Positions 1 through 12,597 of a stretch of DNA of 64,000 nt are shown piece after piece; positions within the stretch are counted from its first letter, which is position 1, and each line of letters opens with the position of its first letter. Position numbers and translations under genes: made by a program. Source of the stretch: Seminavis robusta (lineage: Eukaryota; Bacillariophyta; Bacillariophyceae; Naviculales; Naviculaceae); contig CAICTM010000246.1 in the NCBI GenBank assembly GCA_903772945.1, positions 21,741-85,740 of the forward strand, written 5' to 3'. The notes beneath the pieces are model-generated. The model was given only the letters and a program-made list of their open reading frames with translations. It made no database searches and was not told where the DNA came from.

Positions 1-280
1 TGTGTCTTTTGGGTCCACAGCCCAAACAAGAACTTTGTGAGATGACTGCTGGTTTTCCCTTTATACAGTAGGATCATTCTATCAAGGACAGGGCATTAAT
101 TGATTTACTTTGTGGAAGCAACAAAAGCAGTGTATGGCACTACAAAACAACATCTGATTTCTGGTACATGAAAACACAAACAGTGCTCCAGAACTGTGGA
201 AGGCCCCCACGCTTTGGGTTTGCCACCTTGACTGGCTGTGGGTTGTTGACTCTTGATTGTGAACGCAAGGTTAAGTAAAG

Positions 281-420
281 TCATAACCTGAGCGTACCAC
301 TTCCTGTAAAATCATAACCTGAGTTGCTTGTGGCCGGATATGTGGAACTATTGACTCTGGTTCCTGTAAAATCATGATCTGAGTTGCTTGTGGCCTGATA
401 TGTCGTATTATTGGCATCAT
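281..420 (-). repeat. 60-bp tandem repeat encoding the C-terminal tail
   Basis: Two 60-bp units (301-360 and 361-420) begin with ttcctgtaaaatcat and share cctgagttgcttgtggcc with a few substitutions. A degraded partial third copy lies at about 270-300. The unit length is a multiple of three, so copy number can change without breaking the reading frame. Confidence 0.75.
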
Positions 421-1000
421 CAGTTTCTCCCATGAGGGGCTCCCTGTCATTGTCATCATCCCATTCGTGCTGTTGACTTCTGTCGGGGCAGCACCAATCA
501 ATCCATCCCTTCAACCATACCCTAATATGACTTTCAAAATAGCAAATGAAACAAATCAGAAAGAGGAAGGCCCATTCCACGACTTCACGATACATCACTT
601 CCTCCTTGGACCCTTCACACAGGCATTCCCAGCTCGTCATTTGACATTCCGACTCTACTGGGCAACAGCAAGAAGATCCGTCATATTGGTAGTTATCGTC
701 ACTGCTTGCAACGATTCCACAGTATTTCCCGGGTCCACCTTTGTAGGCTTGAGAGCAATCCCCATCATTGTGGCACTTGCGACATTCATGATATGGATAC
801 AGAATTGGAAACAGTTTGTCGTCGTGTCCCATGCGTGAGCGAAAGTAATCCACTATATACAGGATGACAATGATGAGGAGGATGGAGCCTCCAAAAAATA
901 TTAAGAACATCGAGAGACATTGGCAACAAAGGTCACATGTGTCTGTGAGGCAGAGGCCAAGATTGGACCGAAAGGATCTCCGCCTGGTGTCAGTATACAT
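281..1000 (-). CDS. Cysteine-rich two-pass membrane protein, hypothetical
   Basis: This single-exon gene encodes 239 residues and I do not recognise the family. A hydrophobic segment at about residues 29-50 and a second at about 141-156 suggest two membrane spans. Between them lies a Cys-rich loop (about residues 72-130), with a CRKC pair, a CCC triplet and scattered cysteines that probably form disulfides in a luminal or extracellular loop. Cysteines also sit on both sides of the first span, and a WCCP motif follows the second. The C-terminal tail is acidic, then Ser/Asn/Thr-rich, and ends in two near-copies of a 20-residue unit (TYxATSNSxxDFTG) encoded by a 60-bp tandem repeat. The opposite strand has an open frame here, but the membrane and cysteine pattern favours the minus strand. 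Function is unknown. Confidence 0.6.
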   Translation of the reverse strand: MYTDTRRRSFRSNLGLCLTDTCDLCCQCLSMFLIFFGGSILLIIVILYIVDYFRSRMGHDDKLFPILYPYHECRKCHNDGDCSQAYKGGPGKYCGIVASSDDNYQYDGSSCCCPVESECQMTSWECLCEGSKEEVMYREVVEWAFLFLICFICYFESHIRVWLKGWIDWCCPDRSQQHEWDDDNDREPLMGETDDANNTTYQATSNSDHDFTGTRVNSSTYPATSNSGYDFTGSGTLRL

Positions 1001-2207
1001 GAATGGTCTGGTTTAGTTTTAGACTTCGGGAAGTTTGTGGTTTGGTTGGAAGAGTGAGAGATTGAGAGTCTCAGTTGGTGTTACGGGTTACGGTGTCTGG
1101 TCACTGCTGGACAGACGATTTGAAATGTTTGCGATTTTCTAAAGGGCGAAGGTGGGGTTTGAAGTTGTAAGGAATTATACTAGTAAGAGGTATCTAATGC
1201 TTTCTAATTGAAAGATAATTGAAGCTATAAAGAATGGGAGACTTTGAAAATTTAAAAAAGGGAGCTTTGGAGCGAGAGTTGTAAAATTTAATTTTAAATG
1301 TGTAAAATTTAAGCCGTGACAAGGGAGAATTTGCAAAACCGTTGGCAGGTTCGGCTCTACCGGTAGCTAGGTCCACAAATAAATTGAGGGGGGACACGGG
1401 GGCCAACGACAGAGATTGCTCTCTGAACTTTCCAAGACGGTCAAGTCAGGAGTAATAGAAATCTATTTTAGGCTACTCTGAGTACCACTTGTTTACCGTG
1501 CCACTACCCTATCCAGATAACCCCACAGTCATTGGGTCGGTGGCCCCCTCAGCGTGGCGATTTGGGGGCGTCTGCTGTACTGTGGTTGCATTCCATTGCT
1601 TTCGATGAATGACGAGTTGGAATGTAAATGTTCCCGGTCGAATTGGGCTCGCACTTGGTGGAAAAGCTGTCGTGGTACGCCAGTAACCCTCCCTACCTCC
1701 TCGCATTTGTCATTGACAGTACGGTACCGATACTGGTACCAGAAACGTCGTATTTTAAAATAGTGTAGAAGCAGCACCATGGTCCCAACATCTGTCTGAT
1801 GAGCTGCAACATACATTGCTACGGTACGGTACGGTAAGGTACGGTAAAGTACTCTCTATTCACTCCAGCCCTAAAAACCAAAAGCTCAGTATCGGAAAAA
1901 CTGTACTTTAGTACATAAGCACCGGTCCACGTGTCACGTGTTAAGTACGATCCTGCCGTACCTGGAGCCAAAAATTCCTAGAGAAGCCGCCACATTTTGC
2001 ACCAGTTTCCCATCTACCTTTGTCGAACTCGGCACGATGGACTCGCAGCAACCTGGGATTAGAAAGGACTCAAGATCGAGAGCAAGTGTGTGAACACTGC
2101 ATGTTGTCCTCCTCCTCCTGTCTCTTGTGGAGTGAAGCCCTACTTCAACAATTAACACCCAACGAATAGAATCGGTGAACTGACTGTGGAAAGATACTCC
2201 AGCCACC
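1001..2207. other. Intergenic region with GGTAC cluster and two G-boxes
   Basis: No convincing gene is visible. The region contains a run of acggtac-type units at 1821-1852 and two adjacent CACGTG hexamers at 1928-1933 and 1935-1940. The CACGTG sites lie about 270 bp upstream of the next start codon and could bind bZIP or bHLH factors; this is inferred from the motif only. Confidence 0.4.
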
Positions 2208-4944
2208 ATGAGGGCAAGGCTATCGAGGATAGCCTTGTGGTGGTCGTTGCTGCGGTTGACTAGTCTCGTCGAGCATGTCACTTGCAATGATTTCCGAGGA
2301 GGTGGTAACAAGAGGAGGGTTCTGTCGCTACCGTTGGATAGTGACGATGAGTCGCGCCTGGTATCCGCTAGCTCCGTGAGAGGTCAACGACTGCGAAGAC
2401 AGCAACAAGTACCATCCTTTGAGAATCGAGTGGGGAAGAACTCAGCGCGAAAACGAAAGAAAAAGAAAAGCAGAAGTAGCAAGGTATGGTTTTGGAAATT
2501 GCTTGTGGCTTTTCTTGGGTTTCAGTGACGCCAACATTGCCTTCTTTTGCTTCCTCCTATTCTCAATCGTACAGAAATCATCAAAGAAAATGACCAAGGT
2601 ATGTTTCTAGTTGGAGCGACTAGCAGCAGATCCTCTCTGAGCGGACTGATGTCTCATCTTTCCCTTTTATGTGAATCGAATCTCTAACCGTACCACGTAT
2701 TAGTTAAAGAAAAAGCCTTCAAAGGGCAGTCGATCGTCCTCGTATGATTCGGAATTTCTACAACAAGACGATTTCAACTCGGCTCAATCCGAATATCCGG
2801 TTTTGGCCATGGAGGATCAGGGTGTCGATACCAGTGAATGCCAGAATGCACTTCCCATACAACCTGGAGAAACGGTCCGTGCCGAAGCTACCCATGTGGT
2901 GGACTTCGGAACGGATATCATGGATGACTGCGACGGTGGCTACGAACTCGAGAATCCCTTTGTCGAGGTATTGGGGATTTGGTTTGCCATCGAGGGCACA
3001 GGTCAAATGCTAAAGGCATCGTCATGTCCAGCTCTCATCTCGGTCTATCAGGGGATGGATTGTGGTAGCCTGGTCTGTGCTCCAAGCAGTCTTGCAAGTC
3101 CCCTAGGTTGCCAAGTGGAATGGGTGTCCTCGGAAATTGGGCAAATCGACTACATTTTGGTCCAAACCATTCAATTTACTGATGGACCAGGATTCGAAGT
3201 TCCAATAGACCTGACCGTGGAGGAAAGTAAGATTGAGCACGAGGAGGAACATAGTCCCGTGATGGCACAAGAGCTCACAATTGCAGAGGTGCAAGAACAA
3301 GATATAAGCAGCAACGATAATAACGACAGCGAGGAATCAAACTTCAACAGTGACAACGAAGGCGACAGCGTCAATGCTCGACCGACGCTACGCTTGAATG
3401 ACAAAGACGTGCAACACTGTCAGCAAACAAACAGTAAGGCAAGGATTGGAGACACCACTGAAGTGCTCGTGTTGAGGCCCATGAGCAACACCATTGGCTA
3501 CTGTGATGAAGGGATTGGAGATGGCATCAATTTAGACGATGTCGACGTGCAGGTTCTGGGGACATGGTTTTCAGTTTTGGGAACAGGGGGTGTGCTGCGG
3601 GCGTCGACTTGCCCTGCGCAAGTGACAATCTTCACCGGGGATAGTTGCGGCAGTTTGAAATGTACAGAGTTGGTTTACGACCAGTTTGGCTGTCATGTGG
3701 ACTGGGCGTCCGAGGAGGGTCGAACTGACTTTCTTCTCATTCAAAGCCTTGAATTTGACAGTGAAGAAGATGGATTCACGTCTCACGTTTCTCTGACCCT
3801 AGTAGATCTGGACGTGTCAGAAGACGCTAGCAGTGGAGGAACTACAATTCAAGTCATAAAGCCGGGAGAGGAAACGGAAGACAACAATGGAGAGGGAACG
3901 GGAGGAAGCTTAAGTGCTATTGAAGGCACCAAACCCGGAGACGAAATTCAAGAAGATGAGTCACAGAACACGGGAGGTACTACGTTTGATGAAATGGCAG
4001 GACCAGATGAGTCAGGTGGCGAAGGAACCACACTTGAGATCATCAGCGGCCCCGGACAAGCGCAAGATTCTGAAGGAACTACATTCGAAGTTATTTCAGG
4101 AGCATCAGAAGATCCTTACGCCGTTGTCTTAGACAGCCACCACGACCAATGCCAAAAAGCACAGGAAGTTCAACCTGGCAAAACAGTGTTTTCTACGGCT
4201 GTGCAACTGGTCGGCGATCTAGTAGAGTGTGAACATCGAGTCAGCTTTCAGGGGTTGGGTGTGCCCGTCTTGGGGGCATGGTTCAGTGTGGCCGCTACTG
4301 GCGGTCCTCTTAGGGCAAAGGCCTGCCCGGCCAGGATAACCATCTACCAAGGCATATCATGCTACGACTTGGCTTGTACCGCAGACGAAATCAACGAATT
4401 TGGCTGCGAAGTTGAGTGGACGTCTTCCAGGAATGGGCAGCTGGACTACATTCTGGTTCAGACTATTGCCTTGGATGTTCAAGATCATGAATTTTCCTTT
4501 CCTGTATCGCTACAAATAGACGAACCAAGTGTACAGCGTTCGCTACCCATTGGATCACCCGAGGGACAAGTCATGAAGCATTGCACTGACGCAGAATCGA
4601 TTTCTCTTGGAGCAAGAGTTGTTGTTCCCCTGGACCAACCTATTGGAGATGCATTGAATTGCGCTGGTGTTGCAGCCGCGGACGAACACAGCTTTGGTTC
4701 GTGGTTTACAATGACCGCTTCAAGCGACAGTGAGCTTCGAGCTTCCGCATGTCCGACTGAGGTGCTGATATCTATCTACGAGGGGGTATGCGGAAACTTG
4801 CGCTGTGTAGAAACGGACATCGGGTGCGACGTGAACTGGAGGCCTTCAGCCGGACGCGGAGTCAGCCAGTTCATCCTTGTGAGCACTGCACAGCAGAGTG
4901 CTGGTGCTAGTCGACAAACGACGCTGATACTAGAGGAGACATGA
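2208..4944 (+). CDS. Secreted protein with four Cys/Trp beta-type repeat domains
   Basis: I infer three exons, all joined in phase 0: 2208-2483, a 24-nt micro-exon 2575-2598, and 2704-4944, giving 846 residues. The start lies in a strong Kozak context (gccaccATG). The N-terminus looks like a signal peptide (about residues 1-26), followed by a Lys/Arg-rich stretch. Four copies of one domain follow, at about residues 147-260, 338-466, 582-706 and 726-843. Each has a W-F core, GTG-x2-L-[KR]-A-x2-CP, an aromatic-x-G-x-C-x2-L-x-C segment, GC-x-V-x-W, and ends near ILVQ. This resembles the beta-sandwich PPC-like domains common in extracellular proteins; I do not know an exact family name. Acidic Glu/Gly/Thr-rich linkers separate the domains. 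The gene is a tandem paralogue of the 6105 gene, with matching intron positions. It is probably exported to the cell surface. Confidence 0.8.
2575..2598 (+). other. 24-nt micro-exon
   Basis: A cag acceptor (2572-2574) and a gtatgt donor (2599) bracket eight codons (KSSKKMTK). Skipping the preceding intron would lead into stop codons, and including the micro-exon keeps phase 0. The paralogue has an equivalent 30-nt exon at 6456-6485. Confidence 0.65.
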
Positions 4945-6104
4945 TGATCCCATCCTTTCCCAATGTTCCAAGGCTTGACAAGGTGGGATTTCCTGCATCT
5001 TGCTGTGTATCTGCGAGACCAACTCATCATCATGGCCGGCCCGAAATGTTGTGTCTCGCCCTGGAGCGTGGATTATCCACGGGCGGCTTTACATGCATCG
5101 TCGCTACCAATAAAACAAGAATCAATGCAATTGAGGGCAGGTGTCTGGATGCATCTTCGTCTTCTTGAAGATCTCTTGCCATGGTAGGACATCTGCTGAA
5201 ACATTTGGCTGATTGTAAGCATGTTCCTGGTACGTTAGTCTTTGTTTCGCTTATCAGACCTTCGCAGCTTCTTTCCAGGGTATCACGAAAGGTCATCGGA
5301 GAACAGTGTAATCAAGCAAACATAAACGGGATATGTTGACAGGAGGAGATGACTGTGCAACCCATCTTGCGAAACTCCTTGTCAATAAAAATATGTGCAG
5401 CAGCCCGAAAGCCAACGTAGCTCCATGCTGCGACTGCCAACATCGGTTTCAACCTTGCATTCTTCCAAAACCACCCAGAACCCAAAGAAACCGAAGAATG
5501 TACATGTGGGCATCCATTCAACATGTAGAGAGTAGATTCCCAACAGCCCGGTATGCTTTTGCATGTCGCGATCGAAAGCCCTTATAACCTGGCCTGAAAG
5601 TAAAGCTTCTTTTGCGTGTACACCTGAAGCACAATTGCTAGTGTAGAGACACAAACATAGGAAGCGGTAATACGACAGGCAGCAAAGGACGTCACTGTTG
5701 CAGATTCAACGAGCCTCGATGACATCCTTTCTGGCTGGTAGCTGGGTACCCTACCTAGTAGCTAGGAGCCAAATGACTGCACCTGGCTGATCTCGCCAAA
5801 GAAAATTCCACAAGGGTCCTAGCATGCTGGCATCGGATGGTTGGCCAAGCACCACTTGTAGTTTGTCAACTGGGTGGTCGGAGACAAAATGAGTGACAGT
5901 CGAGCCAAGGGGCGATCAATGTATTTTGGTCGACTCCTGCGCGCGTTGGCCATAAAAACTTTTTCCAGGTTCGAGGCCAAAAACTCTGTTTTCGGCGCAG
6001 ACCGAAGACCAACAAAATTCAGGCCCCAACCAAGAACAACGAACATGACAATGAGGAAGTGAGAGATCATCATCATCTCGAACGCAACTACTGAATATCG
6101 AACC
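4945..6104. other. Intergenic region, no gene recognised
   Basis: The open frames here are short, show no domain and carry no signal peptide. The region must hold the 3' end of the upstream gene and the promoter of the 6105 gene. Nothing else is recognised. Confidence 0.4.
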
Positions 6105-9100
6105 ATGAGAGTGACGTGGAGAATACACATCCTTTTCCCCATGCTCCTTTGGCTGCTCGCAGTAGCGATTGTTGACTCGAGGGATCACTCCAGTTCCAGA
6201 GTGAGAGGTCGTTTACGAGGCCACCGACGGAGAACGCAAACTATCAAGGGCATGGGGGGCAGCAGCTCTAGCGGTGACAAGTCAACAAGAGGTGTTTACA
6301 TGGGGAAACTCGGTACTAAAAAAAAGAAAAAGAGATCTGTTATCAAAGAAGCCAAAACGATGGTAAGGAACCTTCGAGCTGTGAGTGTCGTATCGTTTGC
6401 CATCACCTCCAGATGCACACAACTTGTCCCTAACCTGTCACATTATCTACCCAAGGCACACAAAATTCGAAAATCGTTCAAAGCGGTATGTTCAGAGATG
6501 AAGAATGTAACTGTTGCTGTTTGCACGATTCCCTTGCTCATTGCCTCCGTCCTTCGTTCTCCGAATTGTTGCAGTATGCGAAGGTTCCTGATTCACACAA
6601 ACACACGATGAGAATGGGCAAAGGTATGAGCTCAACTGGGATGAGCATGAACAAGAATAGTATGATGGGCTCTAGCAGTAAGAGCTCCACGTACCAAGAC
6701 TCCTATTCTGGAAGCTCGCCGACCTTTTCTCCGCTGGGAGACTCGATTGACGGAGGAGCGGTGGTGCCAATAGACGGGCAAGTCAACGAAGACACGGTAG
6801 AAGGCTATGGAGCGCCTGATGAGCCCCCGGGAGAGACAACAAACAATCAGCTACCAGTACCGGTAGAAGGTGAGCCATCAAACGACCAAGGACATGACAA
6901 TAACCAAGGAGACGAGGAAGGTCTCACCTTAGTAATCATTGATCCAGACGATCCATTCGGAGTCTTTGATTGCAGTGTTGCGTATGAGCTGGACTTGAAC
7001 GAAGTTGTCGTCGTCGATCCACCCGAAGCCGATATCAGTCATGTCCAGGATTGTGCTGGCGGGTACACCACGGAAGATCTAAACACCCACGCAAGGGGGA
7101 CTTGGTACAGAATTGAAGGTACTGGAAACCTGCTGAAGGCCCATTCGTGCCCGGGATTGCTTTCAGTTTACCAAGGAGAGTGCGACGAGCTGACCTGTGC
7201 CGAAAGTCGAATCAACCGGCTTGGTTGTCAAGTAGAGTGGATGTCCAAACCCGGGGAACACTATTACCTTTTGGTGCAGAGCACTGTGCATTTATTGGGG
7301 ACGGAGGACGAGGGCTTCAATATTGAGATCGAGCTGGTTGTGGAAGAGCGAGAAAAGTCGTCCTCTGATGGCACTGATGACATCTTCTTGCCGGGAGACG
7401 AGAGTCCTAGCGGGGATGAGGACATTTTTACCGACGAGTGCAAAAACAATGCCAGGCCTGCTCCGATTGACGACTCCGTCATTGCTACCTTTCAGTTCTC
7501 CATTCATGATGACTACTCACCATGCGGAAACGCCATCACTTCGCCATTTGATACAAGCATTCGAGGAGCTTGGTTCACTGTTCAAGGCGAGGGGCAAACT
7601 TTACGAGCATCGTCATGTCCTTTCACGCTCTCTGTCTTCGAAGGAGCATGCAACGACTTGGCGTGTGCCGAGGGACAGCACAGCGATGCTTTGGCATGCG
7701 ATTTCGAATGGAAAAGTTCAGACAATGGCCTCAACTATATTCTAGTGCAAAATACAGTTGCTGGGGTGGTGTACGACGGTCCGTTCGATCTATCTATTCA
7801 TACTGTTGTCGAGCTTCCACCTACAGAGATCCCATCCTTTGGTCCTGACACTCCTAACCCAACCTTCCAGCCAGACACTCCAAATCCAACCTTCCAGCCA
7901 GACACTCCCAGCCCAACCTTCCAGCAAGACACCCCAAACCCAACCTTCCAGCAAGACACGCCTAGCCCAAGTTTCACACCCGGCACAACGCCAAACCCAA
8001 CTTTTCTACCCACGCCAGATACAGATACCCCATCTATGATAATGCCAGATCAGCCCACAGTTGCACCTAACGCCCTTCCTGAAACTGAGTTTCCAACTTT
8101 TGCGCCAATGCCAGTTACCGACATCCCTACCTTTTCTCCAGGGACAGACTCACCGTCCTTTGGACCAGCAATACAACCTGTTGCACTGTCTCCAGAAGCT
8201 GCCCCTGCCACAACAGCGCCATCATTTGATATCACCATGGCTCCTACTGACGATGATGGAGACGATGTGTTCGTTGAGGAGTGCTTGACCAACAGTGCAT
8301 TCGTAGAGATTGGGGAAACGATCACCACGGACTTTCGGTTTCCACTGAGTGAAGACTTTGTCCCCTGCGAGATCGAGACATCGCCGACAAAACGAAAAGT
8401 CATTCGGGCCACATGGTTTACAGTGATTGGGGATGGAAACGTCTTAATTGCGGATTCGTGCCCGTATCAACTATCTGTGTACACTGGTGGATGTGACGAC
8501 TTGATTTGCAGTGGCGGCCTTTACAGCGATGCCAGGAGTTGCTCGTTTCAATGGCGCACGCCGCCAGATGGATCCCTCAGCTACATCCTTGTCCAGAGCA
8601 CAATCAACGGGTTCCCGGATTCCGGAGATCTTTCGTTAACTCTTACCGTCACTGATGCCGGTACAGCAGCGCCAGCACTACCGGGAACTGTCGAACCAAC
8701 GTTTTCTCCCAACACAATCGCTCCAACGTTCGAAGAAGAAATCTTGCCGACTCTTCTTCCCTCCACCCCCGGCTCAACCACCACTGAAAGGCCCACGTTC
8801 GCGCCGAATACCGAGACGCCTACCTTTGAACCAACTACGCCCCCTACTGACCCTATTGCAACTGATGAACCCTCGTTCGCGCCACTGATACCGACGTTAC
8901 CCCCAAACACAGTAGCACCTTCATTTTCGCAAGTCACACTGGCCCCCACTTTCCTTGTTACTTCTGGTCCAACTCTAAGCCCGACGCGGGACTTCCCGGG
9001 AAATATGACTCTGCAACCAACTCGAGACTATCTGCCAATAAGGACACAGCAGCCGTCCGCACTAATGCCAACTACGGACGTGGCAACCACTGTGCCAACA

Positions 9101-11619
9101 GGGGGGATACCATTGTCTCCCACCATGCCCGAAGTAGAAACTTCTGTCCCCACAACATCTGTGACTACTGGGATGTTCACAATCATGAGCGTCATTGGTT
9201 CAGCTGCCAACTTCTCCACTCTCAATGAATTGATTATTGCTGCTGATTTGGTGACCACTCTGGAGGGAGAAGGTCCTTTTACAGGTAAGTGAAGGAACTT
9301 GCATATTACACACATCACAATAGCATCATTATGGCAGCATGCTGCTCACATGCCATTTTTGACATCCCAGTATTTGCTCCAAACAATGCAGCCTTTGAAA
9401 AGCTGCCAGAAGGAGCTTTAGATTCCCTGTTGGCCAACCCTGACACTTTGAGGGAAGTCTTGTTGTATCATGTTGTTGAGATGGACCTAATCTTGACATC
9501 GGAATTGGAGGAGGGGGCAGTTTATCCAACTGCGCAAGGTGGAAATCTTGTCATATCAGAAGAAGGGTCATCCTTTTTTGTCAACGATGCTAGAGTAATC
9601 TTTGCTGACTTGATAGTGGGCAATGGAGTGCTGCATGTTATTGATACGGTCCTTTTTCCATCCACAGAGGCACCTTCGCAGCCTCCAGGATTTACATCCT
9701 TTCCTACGTTGCCAGAGGAACTGACAGGAATGCCAACCACACCATCAACGGGACCAAGTCCAACATCCATCCCACTTCCACAAACAGATTCTCCAACCAT
9801 TTCTGATGCTGTCACATCTGTGCCAACAACATCGGTCACCACCGGCATGTTTACAATCATGAGTGTTATTCGGTCTGCTGCCAACTTAACCACACTGAAT
9901 GAGCTGGTGATTGCTGCTGATTTAGTGGCTACCCTGGACGGAGAGGGACCTCTGACATTGTTCGCACCCAACAATGCGGCATTCGACAAGCTACCAGAAG
10001 GAGCTTTGGACTCCTGGGTGGCAAACCCTGAGGTTCTAAGGGAAGTCTTACTATATCATGTTGTTGACATGGACCTTGTATTGTCAGCAGAACTGGAAGA
10101 GGGTGCAGTTTACCCAACGGCCCAAGGTGAAAACATTACGATATCGGAAGACGGATCAAAAGTCTTTGTCAATGATGCCATGGTGATATTTGAAGATTTG
10201 ATAGTGGGCAATGGAGTGCTCCATATTATTGATTCTGTGCTTATTCCATCTGGATTACCAGGATTTACTTCCTCTCCGACATTGCCAGAGGCTGAAACTG
10301 GGTCGCCAACCTCATCAGCAACAACTTCAAGTCCAACTACAGCATCACTTCCTGTGACATCTTCTCCTACTGGGCAAGATATTGAAACGATGGCTCCAAC
10401 CGCAGCAGCAACTTCCCTTGGTCCCTTGACATCCTCTCCAACAATGCCAGTGATAGAAACAACGAGCCCAACCGAAGCAGCATCACCCACAACGATGCCA
10501 GTATCTACATTGAGTCCAACTGCAGGATTACCACCGGCAACAATGATTCCAACTCCAGCAACGGTACCACCAACGCCGTCGGCATCTCTTGTCCCATTGA
10601 CTCCTTCCCCTACGGTGTCAGATGGAGACACGACGATGCCAAGTGCAATGACACCCAACATACCACCAGCGTCAGTAGCTCCATCAGATCCGCTTCCCAC
10701 TATTTCGCCCTCGCCGACGTTCTCCGCACCTCCCAATGACGATTGTTCCGATTCGACGGATCTGAAAGTAGGCGGCACCATTGTGGGAACAACGCTAGGT
10801 GCAAAGGCGGAGCCTCGAAACCTGGATACTTGTTTTCGACGAGACGTCGAACCGTCCCGTCTAACAACAATACGTGCCGGGGTGTGGTATTCATTCAATC
10901 TTGAAACCTCTCCTTCATCTGTCGAGCGCTTTCGAATCTCTGCGTGCAATGGCACCAGCGCGGAAAAAGCCCCAGTCCATCTGACGTTGTACGAAAGTGA
11001 CAACAATGGCTGTGATGTTCTCATATGCGCCGTGACGATCAACCACGTGGGATGTGCTTTGGAATTCGATGTGCCATTAGTGAAGCAAATTGGTTTGACC
11101 TACAAGCTATTGGTGGAGCAGAACATTCCCTTGGATGACCTTGATGCCGGTGGAATCTTTTGGTTGTCACTGCTGCCGACGGTTATCCCTTCGAACGATG
11201 ATTGTTTGAGTGCAACGGCAATTGATGTGGGAGACGTTATCGCGGCAACTGCCTTATCAGCCACCCCCGAATCCACTGCCACCACATCTCTGTGCAACAG
11301 AGACAACGGGGATATCATTGAGCGCCTTTCCGACAAAGATCCAGTCCCTGGTGTTTGGTACCGCATGTTTGTCGGTGGTCGAGTCACCCTCTTGGCCTCA
11401 GCTTGTGGATCTGACCGAAGCGACTTGGTTCATGTCACTGTGTACACAGGGCAGTGCAACAGCTTGCAATGCGCATCGGATAAACTCGCGTCACCACTTT
11501 CATGCGAATCAATGTGGGAGGCTACGTCTTCCGAGTCGGTCTACTTGATTCTAGTGGAACGCGTTTTGGAGTCGGGGACCGATGATGGAAGCTTTCAGCT
11601 ATCGGTAGAGTTTTCATAA
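6105..11619 (+). CDS. Secreted multidomain protein with PPC-like and two fasciclin (FAS1) domains
   Basis: I infer four exons: 6105-6362, 6456-6485 (30 nt), 6575-9284 and 9371-11619, giving 1748 residues. The last junction rebuilds GPFT-V-FAPNNAAF, matching the second FAS1 copy exactly. Order: signal peptide (about 1-25), a basic KKKKK stretch, Met/Ser-rich region, two Cys/Trp beta-type domains (about 228-353 and 383-508), a Pro-Thr-Phe linker, a third such domain (about 663-788), a second PTF linker, FAS1 (about 958-1100), FAS1 (about 1150-1293), a long Thr/Pro linker, and two more divergent Cys/Trp domains opening with NDDC (about 1454-1587 and 1604-1746). FAS1 H1 (FAPNNAAF) and H2 (NGVLH[VI]ID) motifs are present. 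FAS1 domains mediate cell adhesion, so an extracellular adhesive or matrix role is likely. The Thr/Pro linkers are probably O-glycosylated. Confidence 0.85.
7840..8035 (+). repeat. Pro-Thr-Phe linker tandem repeats
   Basis: About seven 30-33 bp units encode DTPNPTFQ-like decapeptides (for example PDTPNPTFQ). More divergent PTF units continue to about 8265 and recur at 8690-9050. They form flexible spacers between the beta-type domains of the 6105 gene. Confidence 0.8.
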
Positions 11620-12597
11620 AGCGGAAGCGCTTGCTTTTGCGGGGGAGCAAAATTTGGCAGATATTAGAAGCAGTATGGAGCTATGCCCAGCTAGAGTGAC
11701 GTTTCACACAACACACCAATCTCAATGAAGCGGCGCTTCTTCTTGGTAAAACTAGATCGTACCCACCTTAAAATAATGAGCGGTCTGCGATTCATTCATT
11801 CGTACTCTCCCTCCCTGTCTGAGACGAGGACGCGGAAGCGCAAGAGGCAACATCATAGCTACTCTAGCTAGCTACCAGGCTGCTATAGCCAGATACAGCC
11901 GCAGTAAAAATCCATTCTTCACTGGAGCATGCAGCTGACGAGTCAAGGGCTGCAAGTCATCCATTGGCCAAAGTGCGTGTTTAGTGTATACATGTAGCCA
12001 GACCATGAAGAAGCCAAGGCAAGAGAAAACGGTATCCGGAGTACTCGAGTAAGTGGCCTACAAAAGAGAGGACGCGGTGTGACTTCTGGAATTAGGGGAA
12101 CGCAGCAATCTTGCGAAACTTTCTTGTGAGCAAGCAAATCGTCCCTTTAGAAAGTGGGGTCTGGGGTCTGGGGCCTGGGATGCAAACATTACACTGTTTC
12201 TCTCTGACGGTACCAAGGGCATTGATCGAAAAGGACGGTGAAACTGAGGGTGGCAAAGTACCGGTACCGTAGCAACAATCGAGCTTGTACGGTTGGAGCG
12301 CTGTCGACAGCCCGCAGTGTATACTTGTTTGTAAGCAGTAAATGTGGCTTCGGTGACCAGCAAGTCCAAGCAGCTGTGCTGTTGAGGCGCATTGACTGGA
12401 GTTTTCTCGTTCCTCTCCTCTCATCCCATCCTATCCATATTTCCCACAAAAACAAGTTGGACACAAGCAAAGTTTCTTTGACTGCTGTTCCAAACATTCG
12501 TTTGTTTATTGGCGAGACATCGACAAGAGAAAAAATCCTTCAAAACTACGAAACGAAAACCAACCCCCCCTCGACAAGAAAAAGAAAAAGAGAAGGC
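11620..12597. other. Intergenic region upstream of DUF285 gene
   Basis: No gene is recognised. The stretch next to the 12598 start is purine-rich and probably 5' UTR. A short direct repeat ggggtct occurs at about 12156-12170, and an accggtaccg palindrome lies near 12261. Confidence 0.35.

Noticed and set aside
467-838. 123-codon plus-strand ORF opposite the Cys-rich membrane gene
   Set aside because: It has no domain, and the minus-strand frame is longer with a coherent cysteine and membrane pattern.
8050-11042. Gly/Val/Ser-rich minus-strand ORFs opposite the Pro/Thr linkers
   Set aside because: They are antisense shadows of Thr/Pro-coding repeats; the plus strand has signal peptide, FAS1 and splice evidence.
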